DNA from: Haloarcula marina
Lineage (GTDB): Archaea > Halobacteriota > Halobacteria > Halobacteriales > Haloarculaceae
Direction of reading: 5' to 3'
DNA: 64,000 nt
NCBI RefSeq assembly: GCF_024218775.1
Contig: NZ_CP100404.1
Span: forward strand, 2,170,001-2,234,000
Below the pieces are notes generated by a model that did no database searches, had not been told where the DNA came from, and was given only the letters and a program-made list of their open reading frames with translations. The first letter of the stretch is position 1; each line of letters starts with the position of its first letter. The position numbers and the translations under genes are program-made. Shown here in pieces: positions 54,944-63,767 of this stretch.

Positions 54944-55102
54944 CTACCGGCGGCTGGCGATGAACGCGACAGCGAGTAGCGCGAGCAGTGCCACCACCGC
55001 GGTGAATCCGGGCCCCGACCCACCGGTCGTCACCTCCGTCTCGCCGTCCGCGGCCGGTATCGCGATGGTCACGTCCGCGACGGCTGACGAGATGAAGTCC
55101 GG
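54944..55102 (-). pseudogene. C-terminal remnant of a PGF-CTERM surface protein
   Basis: Minus-strand reading from 55102 gives a 52-codon segment, with an in-frame TGA just upstream (55105-55103) and no start codon. It ends in TTGGSGPGFTAVVALLALLA followed by VAFIASRR and a stop. That is the PGF-CTERM sorting signal (PGF, hydrophobic helix, Arg pair) recognised by an archaeosortase. The preceding residues (VADVTIAIPAADGETEV) look extracytoplasmic. The rest of the gene is gone, so this is a fragment, not a functional gene. Confidence 0.7.
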
Positions 55103-55140
55103 TCACCGAAGAGACTCAAAACGTACATTTCAGTCGCTCG

Positions 55141-55446
55141 TCAGTCCCACGTTACCCACGCCAGCACCGCCAGCCCCACCGTTTCGAGGACGTGCAGGAC
55201 GACCATCGCCTGCCACGCCGGGTCGGGGACCGCGGTGCTGAACCAGTCCGCGAGAAGCGGGTCCAGCAGGTAGAAGTACAGGGCGAACGCGTTCTCGCCG
55301 AACAGGAACACCCCGAACAGCAGGAGACCCAGCGTGTGTTTCGACCGTATCTGCACGTAGTTCCGCCCCCAAACAGCGACCAACACGACCAGTAAGGCCA
55401 TGTTGAGGGCGACGGCGACACGGGCGACGTCAATCCAACCGACCAT
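55141..55446 (-). CDS. Small integral membrane protein paired with an HTH gene
   Basis: 101 residues with three to four hydrophobic helices (VAVALNMALLVVLVAVWGRN; LGLLLFGVFLFGENAFALYF; AMVVLHVLETVGLAVLAWVT). A family with this pattern (KHTLGLLLFGVFLFGENAFA) is frequent in haloarchaea beside ArsR-type HTH genes, but I know no function. It lies 54 bases downstream of the HTH gene on the same strand, so the two likely form an operon. Confidence 0.72.
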   Translation of the reverse strand: MVGWIDVARVAVALNMALLVVLVAVWGRNYVQIRSKHTLGLLLFGVFLFGENAFALYFYLLDPLLADWFSTAVPDPAWQAMVVLHVLETVGLAVLAWVTWD

Positions 55447-55500
55447 TGTTCACTCCTTCCAGACTCCGGCGGATATACTCTTTCCCAAATTCAACCAGAC

Positions 55501-55776
55501 TCACTCTGCGGCCTCCATTATCTCCTCGACTGTGTCCCAGTAGTTCCGGACGCGGTCGGAGGGGAGGTAGACGGCCCCGTAGTCGTCGCCGCTGTCGACG
55601 ACGATGTCGTTGTCGGCGAGCACGTCCAGATGATGCCGGACCGTCTTGTAGTCCAAATCGAGGTTCTCGGACAGTTTGTTGGCGTTTCGAGGCCGCTCGT
55701 CCAACGCCTTGAGGATGCGGATGCGGTTCGCTCCGCCCCGCGTACTCGTCAAGACGTACCACAGCACGGCCTCCAT
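55501..55776 (-). CDS. ArsR-like winged-helix regulator
   Basis: 91 residues from MEAVLWYVLTSTRGGANRIR. The recognition helix is in SENLDLDYKTVRHHLDVLAD and the wing in DIVVDSGDDYGAVYLPSD. A C-terminal helix probably mediates dimerisation. No metal-binding cysteines are present. ATG 55776 is preferred because homologues start with the same M-x-x-VLWYL pattern. The 12 upstream codons are not conserved. Confidence 0.8.
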   Translation of the reverse strand: MEAVLWYVLTSTRGGANRIRILKALDERPRNANKLSENLDLDYKTVRHHLDVLADNDIVVDSGDDYGAVYLPSDRVRNYWDTVEEIMEAAE

Positions 55777-55834
55777 CGTCGGGGTAGACTCGGGGCCGAT
55801 ACGTAAGCCCACCGCAAGGTTGCGTACACGACCG

Positions 55835-56119
55835 TCACTGCGTGAAGAGATGCCCCTCTGTGGGCACGTCGAACAGGCCGATTCGCGCGCCCGCGTCCAG
55901 CCACGCGTGCCCGTAGGAGAACGACGCCAGCGCGTTCACGAGGTCGTCGTCGTCGCGGAAGTGTCGCCCGTCGTCCAGATACGCCGATGCCATCTCCTCG
56001 CAGTCGAGAGCGGCGTCGTGCATCGGCGTTCCCTCTGGCGGGGCGATTTCGGCGGCGTCCAGCGCCTCGGCCAGCAGTCCCTCGTAGCGGTCGGTCTTCT
56101 CGTGGATGTCGGCGGCCAT
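55835..56119 (-). CDS. DUF357 family protein
   Basis: 94 residues from MAADIHEKTDRYEGLLAEAL. An all-helical acidic protein with SAYLDDGRHFRDDDDLVNAL and SFSYGHAWLDAGARIGLFDV, typical of archaeal DUF357. It may be a nucleic-acid-associated or TPR-like hairpin protein. Function unknown. It lies 58 bases after the HTH gene's end on the same strand and is divergent from trxB. Confidence 0.82.
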   Translation of the reverse strand: MAADIHEKTDRYEGLLAEALDAAEIAPPEGTPMHDAALDCEEMASAYLDDGRHFRDDDDLVNALASFSYGHAWLDAGARIGLFDVPTEGHLFTQ

Positions 56120-56222
56120 ACCCGACCGGAGCGACGGCGGCGGCGTAAACGTGTCGGGGGCCACTGCACGCGCTCGACACGACAGCGCAAGGTAAATACG
56201 CCACTGCGGAGTAACACGAGTA

Positions 56223-57275
56223 ATGACAGACGCCGAGGAACACCGCCGACTCATCGTCGCGGGAACGGGTATCGCCGGACTGACGGCGGCCATCTACGCC
56301 GCCCGGTCGAACAACGACCCCCTCGTCCTCGAAGGGGACGAACCGGGCGGGCAGTTGACGCTGACCAGCGAAGTCGAGAACTACCCCGGGTTCCCCGAGG
56401 GAATCTCCGGCCCGGACCTCATCAACAAGATGAAAGAGCAGGCCGAGCAGTTCGGCTCCGACCTGAAACACGGCATCGTGGAGTCCGTAGACGACAGCGA
56501 GCGCCCGTTCCGGGTCGAACTCTCGAACGGCGACGTGTACACGACCGACGCCTTCGTCGCCGCCTCGGGGGCCAGCGCTCGGACGCTGGGCGTCCCCGGC
56601 GAGGACGAACTGATGGGCTACGGCATCTCGACGTGTGCGACCTGTGACGGCGCGTTCTTCCGCGGCGAGGACATGCTGGTCGTCGGCGGCGGTGATGCCG
56701 CGATGGAGGAGGCACACTTCCTCACGAAGTTCGCCGACACGGTGTACATCGCCCACCGCCGCGAGGAGTTCCGCGCCGAGGACTACTGGATAGACAAGGT
56801 CCAGAAGAAGGTCGACGCGGGCGAAATCGAAATCATGCGCAACACCGAGGTGCTGGAGATGCACGGCTCTCCCGAGGAGGGCGTCGACCACGTCACCCTC
56901 GCACGGAACGAGTCGGGCTACCCCAGCGAGAACCTCGACGACGAGGGGACGGAGGTGTTCGACTTCGACGTGGGCGCGGTGTTCGTCGCCATCGGCCACA
57001 CGCCGAACACGGACTACCTCGAAGACACCGGCGTCGAACTCGACGAGACGGGCTACATCGTGACGAAAGGCGGGAAGGGCGCGAACCAGACGGCCACCGA
57101 CGTCGACGGTCTGTTCGGCGCTGGCGACGTGGTGGACTACCACTACCAGCAGGCGGTCACCGCCGCCGGGATGGGCTGTCAGGCCGCCATCGACGCCGAC
57201 GACTACCTCGAAGACCTCGCCGAAGCGGAGAGCGAGGCCGAATCCGAGGCCGCCCCCGAAGCCGCGGACGACTGA
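56223..57275 (+). CDS. trxB: Thioredoxin-disulfide reductase (TrxB-like flavoprotein)
   Basis: 350 residues. An N-terminal FAD-binding GTGIAGL (about 14-20), the redox CATC pair (Cys138/Cys141), the NAD(P)-binding region VVGGGDAAMEEAHFL, and the C-terminal FAD motif VDGLFGAGDVVD. The last ~20 residues are an Ala/Glu tail. Uses NAD(P)H to reduce thioredoxin, which can supply MsrB. A TATA-like GTAAATAC about 30 bases upstream supports ATG 56223. Confidence 0.92.
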   Translation: MTDAEEHRRLIVAGTGIAGLTAAIYAARSNNDPLVLEGDEPGGQLTLTSEVENYPGFPEGISGPDLINKMKEQAEQFGSDLKHGIVESVDDSERPFRVELSNGDVYTTDAFVAASGASARTLGVPGEDELMGYGISTCATCDGAFFRGEDMLVVGGGDAAMEEAHFLTKFADTVYIAHRREEFRAEDYWIDKVQKKVDAGEIEIMRNTEVLEMHGSPEEGVDHVTLARNESGYPSENLDDEGTEVFDFDVGAVFVAIGHTPNTDYLEDTGVELDETGYIVTKGGKGANQTATDVDGLFGAGDVVDYHYQQAVTAAGMGCQAAIDADDYLEDLAEAESEAESEAAPEAADD

Positions 57276-57382
57276 GGACGAAACTCACAGAGCGGCCCGC
57301 GAACCGATAGCCGACCGACGCAGCCAGTTTTCTCACGCACGAACCCGATAGACCCTTCCGTCGGGTCGACGAAAGGGGTGCT

Positions 57383-57670
57383 ATGGCTGACGACACCGTC
57401 ACCCTGACCATCGAGAGCGACGACGCGAGCGACGAACTCACCGTGCCGACGGAACTGCTGGACATGCTCCGCGAGGAGGCCGACGAGTCGGACCCTCAAG
57501 TCGTCGGCGACATCGCCATGTTCGGACTGGCCCAGCGCATCCACGGCGCGGTCCACCACAGTCAGGGCGAACCCGCCGAGGAAATCGCCGACCTCGAATC
57601 GCTCACGCTCGACCTCTTCGAGGAGCGGTTCGGCGCTTCCTTCGGCGAACTGACCGGCCACGACCACTAA
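57383..57670 (+). CDS. Small acidic haloarchaeal protein (DUF7545-like)
   Basis: 95 residues. A beta N-terminal segment (TVTLTIESDDASDELTVPTE) is followed by helices (DIAMFGLAQRIHGAVHHSQG, DLESLTLDLFEERFGASFGE) and a His-rich C terminus. I recall a haloarchaeal family of this shape (DUF7545) but not its function. Convergent with the riboflavin reductase gene (12 bases apart). Confidence 0.65.
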   Translation: MADDTVTLTIESDDASDELTVPTELLDMLREEADESDPQVVGDIAMFGLAQRIHGAVHHSQGEPAEEIADLESLTLDLFEERFGASFGELTGHDH

Positions 57671-57682
57671 ACGAACCGCGCG

Positions 57683-58348
57683 CTATTCTTCGACCGACCA
57701 CGTCAACAGGACGCCGTCGTCCAGACGCTCGACATCTCGGAGTTCGAGCGCCGGGAAGTCCTCGACGAACCCCTCGCCGTCGGCGAGCGTCGGCGCGTCC
57801 CTCCCGCCCAGTATCTTCGGCCCGACGAACACAGAGAGTTCGTCGACCAGGCCCTCCTCGAACAGGCCGAAGATGAGTTCGCCGCCGCCTTCGACCATCA
57901 ACTGGTCGATGCCCTCGCCTTCGAGTTTCGCCAGCACCGTCCGCAGGTCGACCCGGTCCTCCCCGGCGGCGATGACGTACGCGCCCGTCTCCTCCATCTG
58001 TTCGATGAAGTCCGGCGGCGCGGCCTCGCTGACCAACAGATACGTCTCCGCCGAGTCGTCGAGAATCCGGGCGTCCGGCGGCGTCCGGACCCGGGAATCG
58101 GCGACGACGCGGGCCGGGTTCGGGGAGTCGCCGCGTTCGCGCCGGGCGGCCCGTCGTTCGGGGTCGTCGACGGTCAGCGACGGGTCGTCGGCCAACACCG
58201 TGCCGACGCCGACCATGACCGCGTCGCTGTCGGCCCGCAACTGGTCGACCCGGTCGAAGTCCTCCGGGCCGGAGATAGCGATTTGTTCGCGCCGCCGCGA
58301 GGAGAGTTTGCCGTCGGCGCTCATCGCGGCGTTGACAACCACGTGCAT
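57683..58348 (-). CDS. arfC: 2,5-diamino-6-(ribosylamino)pyrimidinone 5'-phosphate reductase
   Basis: 221 residues from MHVVVNAAMSADGKLSSRRR. RibD C-terminal/DHFR-like fold: VMVGVGTVLADDPSLTVDDP binds NADPH, GIDQLMVEGGGELIFGLFEE is the signature of this reductase, and VGPKILGGRDAPTLADGEG is conserved. It reduces the ribosyl side chain in riboflavin (and hence F420/FO) synthesis. It belongs to the pathway opened by arfA at 3596, but not to the same operon. Confidence 0.9.
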   Translation of the reverse strand: MHVVVNAAMSADGKLSSRRREQIAISGPEDFDRVDQLRADSDAVMVGVGTVLADDPSLTVDDPERRAARRERGDSPNPARVVADSRVRTPPDARILDDSAETYLLVSEAAPPDFIEQMEETGAYVIAAGEDRVDLRTVLAKLEGEGIDQLMVEGGGELIFGLFEEGLVDELSVFVGPKILGGRDAPTLADGEGFVEDFPALELRDVERLDDGVLLTWSVEE

Positions 58349-58395
58349 ACCACGGGCCAAGCGAGTGGGGGAAAAACGGGTTTCGGTTCACCCCG

Positions 58396-58854
58396 TCACG
58401 AGGAGTCCGAGTCCGGCTTGCGCGCGAGTTTGTTGACGTCGAGCGACTTCGTCTGCCCGGCCGCCGTCCGGAGTTTGAGCGTCGTCCCGTCGATGAGCAG
58501 TTCGTCCACGTCGAGCGTCGTCTCGCTGGTCCAACCGCGCAACCGGACCATCCCGGCCTCGTCTATCTCGATGAACGTCCGCGGTTTCTTCGATGCCCCC
58601 ATCGTCCAGGTTTCGCCCCCGATAGAGAGTTCCTGCCCGCCGCGTTTCGCCCAGCGGAACACGCAGGCGTGCTGCTGTCGCGGTTCGTCGCCCCTGTCGT
58701 GGTCGACGCGAGACCACGTCTCGTAGTCGACACCGAACTGCGCCGCCCACAGTTCCAGATACTCGAAGTCGAACCGCTTCTTGCCGTCGTCGTCGCGGCC
58801 GCTCCGCCAGATGACGTGCGAGTTCGACGGCTTGGAGCCGAAGATACCGGCCAC
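58396..58854 (-). CDS. Uncharacterised haloarchaeal protein
   Basis: 152 residues, start GTG 58854, beginning MAGIFGSKPSNSHVIWRSG. Beta-rich central part (VFRWAKRGGQELSIGGETWT, TFIEIDEAGMVRLRGW) and a short charged C terminus. No cysteine cluster, signal peptide or membrane segment. I do not recognise the family. Convergent-free and divergent from rpa (225-base gap, no clear second gene). Confidence 0.6.
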   Translation of the reverse strand: MAGIFGSKPSNSHVIWRSGRDDDGKKRFDFEYLELWAAQFGVDYETWSRVDHDRGDEPRQQHACVFRWAKRGGQELSIGGETWTMGASKKPRTFIEIDEAGMVRLRGWTSETTLDVDELLIDGTTLKLRTAAGQTKSLDVNKLARKPDSDSS

Positions 58855-59079
58855 GCTATCGCACGACCCCCGTAGCGGCCGCAGTCGGCGCCACTCGCGT
58901 CGGTCGCGACCCCGCGAACCACACGCTCGGTCCGTCGACTCTGGTTCCGAAGTGGCCCACCACGTCCTGAATCATTCGGGCTGTCGCAATTAAGCGTACC
59001 GCGACTTGTGTCCCGAGTGACGGATAGACTCAGAGCGCCCCACAAACCCTTTTCTCCACCCCCCTCGAACGACTCCCTG

Positions 59080-60366
59080 ATGTCTCTCGAAGACCATGCC
59101 GAGGAGCTCGCCTCCGACCTCGGCGTCGACAAAGCGGAGGTCAAACGCGACCTAGAGAACCTCGTCAACTACTCCGTGCCGATGGACGAGGCCAAGCAGA
59201 GCCTCAGACGGAAGTACGGCGACGGCAGTTCCGGCGGCGGTGGTGACGGCACGCCGTCGAGTAAGGCCATCAGCGAGGTGTCGACCGACGACTCGAACGT
59301 GACGGTCACCGCCGTCGTCCGCACGTCTGGTCGCCGGTCCATCCAGTACAACGGCGAGGAACACGTCATCCGCGAGGGCGAACTCGCCGACGAATCGGGC
59401 ACCATCTCTTACACCGCGTGGGACGGCTTCGACGCCGACCTCGAACCCGGACAGACGGTGCAGTTCGGGAACGCCGGTGTCCGCGAGTGGGACGGCAAGC
59501 CCGAACTCAACCTCGGACAGAGCACCCAGGCCACCGTCGTGGACGAGACGCTCGATATCGACGTGGCCGTGGGCGGCGAGTCCCGCCTCGCGGACCTCGA
59601 ACCCGGCGACCGGGGCATCACCGTCGAGGTGCAGATACTCGAGTGCGAGGAGAAGGTCATCGACGGCCGCAACGGCGAGACGACCATCCTGAGCGGCGTC
59701 ATCGGCGACGACTCGGGCCGCCTCCCCTTCACCGACTGGGAGCCACACGACGGCATCGAACCCGGCGCGTCCGTCCGCATCGAGGAGACGTTCGTCCGCG
59801 AGTTCCGCGGCGCGCCGTCGGTCAACGTCTCGGAGTTCTCGACGGTGACGCCGCTGTCCGAGTCGGTCGCCGTGACCGAGGACGCTCCGCGGCTGTCGAT
59901 TCGGGAGGCCGTCGAGAGCGGCGGCCAGTTCGACGTGGAACTGGTCGGCAACGTCATCCAGATTCGTGACGGCTCCGGCCTCATCGAACGCTGTCCCGAG
60001 TGCAGTCGGGTCGTCCAGAACGGCCAGTGTCGCTCTCACGGGGCCGTCGAGGGCGAAGACGACCTGCGGACGAAGGCCATCTTGGACGACGGGACGGCGA
60101 CGGTCACCGCCATCCTCGGCGCGGACCTCACCGCCGAAATCTACGGCGGCGACTTGGACGACGCCCGCGAACACGCTCGCGACGCGATGGACAAGGAAGT
60201 CGTCGCCGACCGCATCGCCGAGCGAGTGGTCGGCCGCGAGTACGTCGTCCGCGGGTCGCTGTCGGTCGACGAGTACGGCGCGAACCTCAACGCCAGCGAG
60301 TTCGACGAGGCCGACGACGACCCCGCCGACCGCGCCGCCGCCCTCATCGAGGAGGTCGAGGCATGA
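59080..60366 (+). CDS. rpa: Replication protein A (single-stranded DNA-binding)
   Basis: 428 residues from MSLEDHAEELASDLGVDKAE. After a helical N-terminal region come three OB folds (starting near TAVVRTSGRRSIQYNGEEHV, VEVQILECEEKVIDGRNGET, and VELVGNVIQIRDGSGLIERC). A C-terminal zinc finger CPECSRVVQNGQCRSHG is embedded in the third. Coats single-stranded DNA in replication and repair. It overlaps rpap by 4 bases (ATGA) and heads the rpa-rpap-rpe operon known in haloarchaea. Confidence 0.93.
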   Translation: MSLEDHAEELASDLGVDKAEVKRDLENLVNYSVPMDEAKQSLRRKYGDGSSGGGGDGTPSSKAISEVSTDDSNVTVTAVVRTSGRRSIQYNGEEHVIREGELADESGTISYTAWDGFDADLEPGQTVQFGNAGVREWDGKPELNLGQSTQATVVDETLDIDVAVGGESRLADLEPGDRGITVEVQILECEEKVIDGRNGETTILSGVIGDDSGRLPFTDWEPHDGIEPGASVRIEETFVREFRGAPSVNVSEFSTVTPLSESVAVTEDAPRLSIREAVESGGQFDVELVGNVIQIRDGSGLIERCPECSRVVQNGQCRSHGAVEGEDDLRTKAILDDGTATVTAILGADLTAEIYGGDLDDAREHARDAMDKEVVADRIAERVVGREYVVRGSLSVDEYGANLNASEFDEADDDPADRAAALIEEVEA

Positions 60367-62057
60367 GCGAGTCCGAGGACAGCGGACCGGGACGCCGCGA
60401 GGTGGCCCACCGCCTGTTCGCCGCGGAGTTCGACGACTCGGACTTCTCGTACTCCGAATCCGACGAGGAGCGTGCCCCGAACTACGTCGTGACGCCGACC
60501 GGCGCGCGCGTCAACCGGATGTTCGTCGTCGGTGTCCTCACCGAAATCGAGAACGTGAACGAGGAGGTCCTGCGGGCGCGCATCGTCGACCCGACCGGCC
60601 CCTTCGTCGTCTACGCCGGGCAGTACCAACCCGACGCGTTGGCGTTCCTCGAAGCCGCGACGCCGCCGCTGTTCGTCGCGGTCACCGGGAAGGCCCGAAC
60701 CTTCGAACCGGAAGACGGCGACCGGGTGTTCACCTCTATCCGGCCGGAGTCCATCAGTGAGGTCGACGCCGAGACGCGCGACCGCTGGGTGGTCCAGGCC
60801 GCAGAGCAGACCGTCGCCCGCGTCGGCGCGATGGCGGGCGCGAAACAGTCGGCCCTCACCGGCGACGAACTCCACGCCTCGCTGGTCGAGTCGGGCGTCG
60901 AGGAGAGTCTCGCCGCCGGAATCACGCTCGCGTTGGACCACTACGGGACGACGGGTGACTACTTACAGGCGGTTCGCGACCTGTCGCTCGACGCCGCCCG
61001 CGTCGTCTCCGGTGACCTCGACGAAGCGGGGTCGCTGTCGCTGTCGCCCGGCGAGGGCGGCGACGACCCGCTGGCGCTGCTGGCGGACCGCGACGTGAGC
61101 GCCGCCGACGCCGCCTCAGCCGCGGACACCGAACAATCGGAGACCGAGGCGGACGCCGAGTCACCGTCCACGGCAGAGACGGCGACCGAACCCGCCGCTG
61201 AGTCGACGACTGAACCGGAATCAGCGCCGGTGCCAGAGTCAGAACCCGAACCGTCGTCCGAACCGGAAACGGAGACCGAATCGACGACGGCCGAGCAGAC
61301 CGCGACAGAGACGGAGAGCGTCGGGACGGCCGACGCCACCGCCGACGCGGGCGAGACGGTCGCGCCGACCGAGACACAGACCGAGACGGCCTCGGCGTCG
61401 AGCGAGAACCTCACCGCGGACGACGAACTCGGCGACTTCGACGCTGGCGGCGTCGGCGACGAGGACGGAGACGAGGGCGGCGCGGACGACGGGGACGAGG
61501 TGGACGACTTCGACGGCGAGTTCGAACTCGACGACGACGAGCGCGAGGAGATAGAACAGGAGTACGGGACCGACTTCCAGACCGGTACCGAAGTCGACGA
61601 CCCCGGCGAGGCCGACATCGAGACGCCGGACCCCGACGAGTTGGCCGAGGCGACCGACGCTGGCGCGCCCGCGGGGGCCGCCGACGCGGACACGGCCACC
61701 GACGCGGGCGGTGCGCCCGTCGGCGACGAGTCGGTCGAACCCGACGCCGCGGCGGCCACCAGCGACGCGCCCGTCGAGACGCCGGAGACGGCAACCGAGG
61801 AAGCCGCCGACGAGACGACGCCCGAAGCCGGGGCCGACGAGGCCGCCGAACCCGCCGAGGACGTGGACCTCGAAGACGCGGTCATGGAGGCCATGAAAGA
61901 ACTCAACGACGGCGGCGGCGCGGACCGCGAGGCTGTCCGCGAGACGGTCGTCGAACGGTACGGGGCCGATTCGGACGCCGTCGAGGACGCGATTCAGGAC
62001 GCGCTGATGGGCGGGCGCTGTTACGAACCCGACGACGGCAAACTCACGCCCATCTGA
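60363..62057 (+). CDS. rpap: RPA-associated protein with OB domain and long acidic region
   Basis: 564 residues. The N-terminal ~170 residues hold an OB fold (NYVVTPTGARVNRMFVVGVL and VVQAAEQTVARVGAM). Residues ~240-500 are an acidic, Thr/Ala/Glu-rich disordered segment. The last ~60 (DLEDAVMEAMKELNDGGGAD, AVEDAIQDALMGGRCYEPDD) form a winged-helix-like domain. In Haloferax the corresponding protein interacts with its cognate RPA (recalled). The unusual length comes from the linker. Confidence 0.85.
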   Translation: MSESEDSGPGRREVAHRLFAAEFDDSDFSYSESDEERAPNYVVTPTGARVNRMFVVGVLTEIENVNEEVLRARIVDPTGPFVVYAGQYQPDALAFLEAATPPLFVAVTGKARTFEPEDGDRVFTSIRPESISEVDAETRDRWVVQAAEQTVARVGAMAGAKQSALTGDELHASLVESGVEESLAAGITLALDHYGTTGDYLQAVRDLSLDAARVVSGDLDEAGSLSLSPGEGGDDPLALLADRDVSAADAASAADTEQSETEADAESPSTAETATEPAAESTTEPESAPVPESEPEPSSEPETETESTTAEQTATETESVGTADATADAGETVAPTETQTETASASSENLTADDELGDFDAGGVGDEDGDEGGADDGDEVDDFDGEFELDDDEREEIEQEYGTDFQTGTEVDDPGEADIETPDPDELAEATDAGAPAGAADADTATDAGGAPVGDESVEPDAAAATSDAPVETPETATEEAADETTPEAGADEAAEPAEDVDLEDAVMEAMKELNDGGGADREAVRETVVERYGADSDAVEDAIQDALMGGRCYEPDDGKLTPI

Positions 62058-62097
62058 GGCGGGCCGCTTTTCTCCCGTCGTCGCCAACCCGACAGCG

Positions 62098-62847
62098 ATG
62101 CGTGTCGAACCGGTCCCGGGCGAACCCGCCGCCACCGTCCGCGCCGACGGGAACCGTCTGTTAGTCCTCGCAGACTACCACGCGGGCCTCGAAGCAGGCC
62201 TGCGCTACGAGGGCGTAGAGCTCCAGTCGGCCGCCGAGCGCCGCCGCGAGCGAGTGCTGGCCCTACTGAACCGGACCGGCGCGGACCGCCTCGTCGTCCT
62301 CGGTGACCTCGGCCACGCCATCGGCGACCCGTTCGACGACGAGCGCGAGGAGTTGGCGGCCCTGTTCGACGCCGTCGACGTGCCCGTGACGCTCGTGAAG
62401 GGCAACCACGACGGCGACTTGGAGAGCGTGTTCGAGGCCTTTGGCGTCGACGTGACGATGACGCCGGGCCACGGGGTCCGCCTCGGCGAAGTGGGATTCG
62501 TCCACGGCCACACGTGGCCGTCGCCGGACGTGCTGACGGCGGAGGTAGTCTGTATGGGCCACGAGCACCCCGTGGTCCGTCTGGAGGACGAGGTGGGCGG
62601 GACGCGAAAGGAGCGGACGTGGCTCCGCGGGTCGCTCGTCGCCGACCCTTTTACCGACCACTACGGGCACGACGTGGCGCCGACGGCCGACCTCGTCGTC
62701 TTCCCGGCGTTCAACGACCGCTCGGGCGGAACGTGGGTCAACGTCGACGGGCAGGACTTTCTCGCACCGTTCCTCCCCGACGGGATGACCGGAACGGAGG
62801 CGTTCTTACTCGATGGAACGCGCCTCGGGCAGTACCGCCGAGTCTGA
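62098..62847 (+). CDS. rpe: Metallophosphoesterase of the rpa operon (Rpe)
   Basis: 249 residues of the calcineurin-like fold. Metal motifs are VLADYHAG, VVLGDLGHAIGD, VKGNHD, VHGHTW and MGHEHPVVRL. The family is COG1407-like, and it is the third gene of the haloarchaeal RPA operon. It is 40 bases after rpap. Substrate (nuclease or phosphatase) is not defined by sequence. It is convergent with fbp (5 bases). Confidence 0.9.
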   Translation: MRVEPVPGEPAATVRADGNRLLVLADYHAGLEAGLRYEGVELQSAAERRRERVLALLNRTGADRLVVLGDLGHAIGDPFDDEREELAALFDAVDVPVTLVKGNHDGDLESVFEAFGVDVTMTPGHGVRLGEVGFVHGHTWPSPDVLTAEVVCMGHEHPVVRLEDEVGGTRKERTWLRGSLVADPFTDHYGHDVAPTADLVVFPAFNDRSGGTWVNVDGQDFLAPFLPDGMTGTEAFLLDGTRLGQYRRV

Positions 62848-62852
62848 GAGAA

Positions 62853-63698
62853 CTACTCCGCCAGCGCGGCTTCGAGTCTGTCGACGAGTTCCGTGTTGCC
62901 GAGATACGTCGGCGTCCGGCCGTGGAGGCCGTCCGGGTCCACGTCGAGTAGCGACTGCTGGCCGTCCGACGAGCCACCACCGGCCGCCTCGACGAGGTAC
63001 GCCAGCGGCGCGGCCTCGAAGTGGACGCGCAGTTTCCCGCCGGGATACGTCTCCGTGGCCGGGTAGCCAAAGAGGCCGCCGTACTCCAAGACCTGCGCGA
63101 GGTCCGCGACGGTCGCACCGCCGTACCGGAGTTTCAGTTCACGGGCGAGTTGCTGGGCGAACTCGTTGACCCGGTCGGTGCGCTCGCCCGTCTTGCCCGC
63201 GATGCCGACGACGGTGGCTTCCTCGGGGAGCGTGAACGTCCCCCAGCGCTCGCTGTAGCCGTCCCGGAGGAGGTACTCTTGGACCACGTCGCGGTCCTCG
63301 CGAGCGACGGTCATCGTGGTGTACGGGCCGTACAGCACCATCATCGAGGCGACCATGTCACGGCCCGTCGCCGGGAGGTCCGAGTCGTAGACGCCGACGA
63401 TAGTGCCGACGGAGTTGTTCGAGGCGAGATTGGCCGACCCGTCCAGCGGGTCGATGGCGACGGTGTACCCCTCGCCGCAGTCGACCACGTCCTCTCGCTC
63501 CTCGCTCGCGTAGCCGCCGACGCCGTCGACGTAGCTGAGCGCGTCCCAGAACAGGTCGTCCGCCCACACGTCGCCGCCGACCTGTTGCTCGCCGCTGGGG
63601 TTCTCTGTTCCCGACCGGTTGGCGTAGTTGGCGAGGTTGCTCCGGAGGTAATGGGCGGTGTCTTTCACCGCGCGTTCGATGTCGTCCAGCGTGTTCAT
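62853..63698 (-). CDS. fbp: Fructose-1,6-bisphosphatase class I
   Basis: 281 residues. [11 protein letters not shown] (residues 81-91) holds the metal ligands of the inositol-monophosphatase/FBPase fold, and [20 protein letters not shown] plus [20 protein letters not shown] are the sugar and C-terminal motifs. The gluconeogenic enzyme hydrolyses fructose-1,6-bisphosphate. It lacks the longer N-terminal regulatory segment of eukaryotic enzymes. Confidence 0.9.
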   Translation of the reverse strand: MNTLDDIERAVKDTAHYLRSNLANYANRSGTENPSGEQQVGGDVWADDLFWDALSYVDGVGGYASEEREDVVDCGEGYTVAIDPLDGSANLASNNSVGTIVGVYDSDLPATGRDMVASMMVLYGPYTTMTVAREDRDVVQEYLLRDGYSERWGTFTLPEEATVVGIAGKTGERTDRVNEFAQQLARELKLRYGGATVADLAQVLEYGGLFGYPATETYPGGKLRVHFEAAPLAYLVEAAGGGSSDGQQSLLDVDPDGLHGRTPTYLGNTELVDRLEAALAE

Positions 63699-63767
63699 CG
63701 CTCGGCCCTCGCTCGGTCCGCGCTCGTGTGCATGTCACCGAGAGGTCGAACGCCCACCGACATAAGG

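Noticed and set aside
60363-62057. RPA-associated gene product as a surface adhesin because of its long Thr/Glu-rich region
   Set aside because: No signal peptide or membrane anchor, an OB fold at the N terminus, and a 4-base overlap with rpa indicate a cytoplasmic replication partner.
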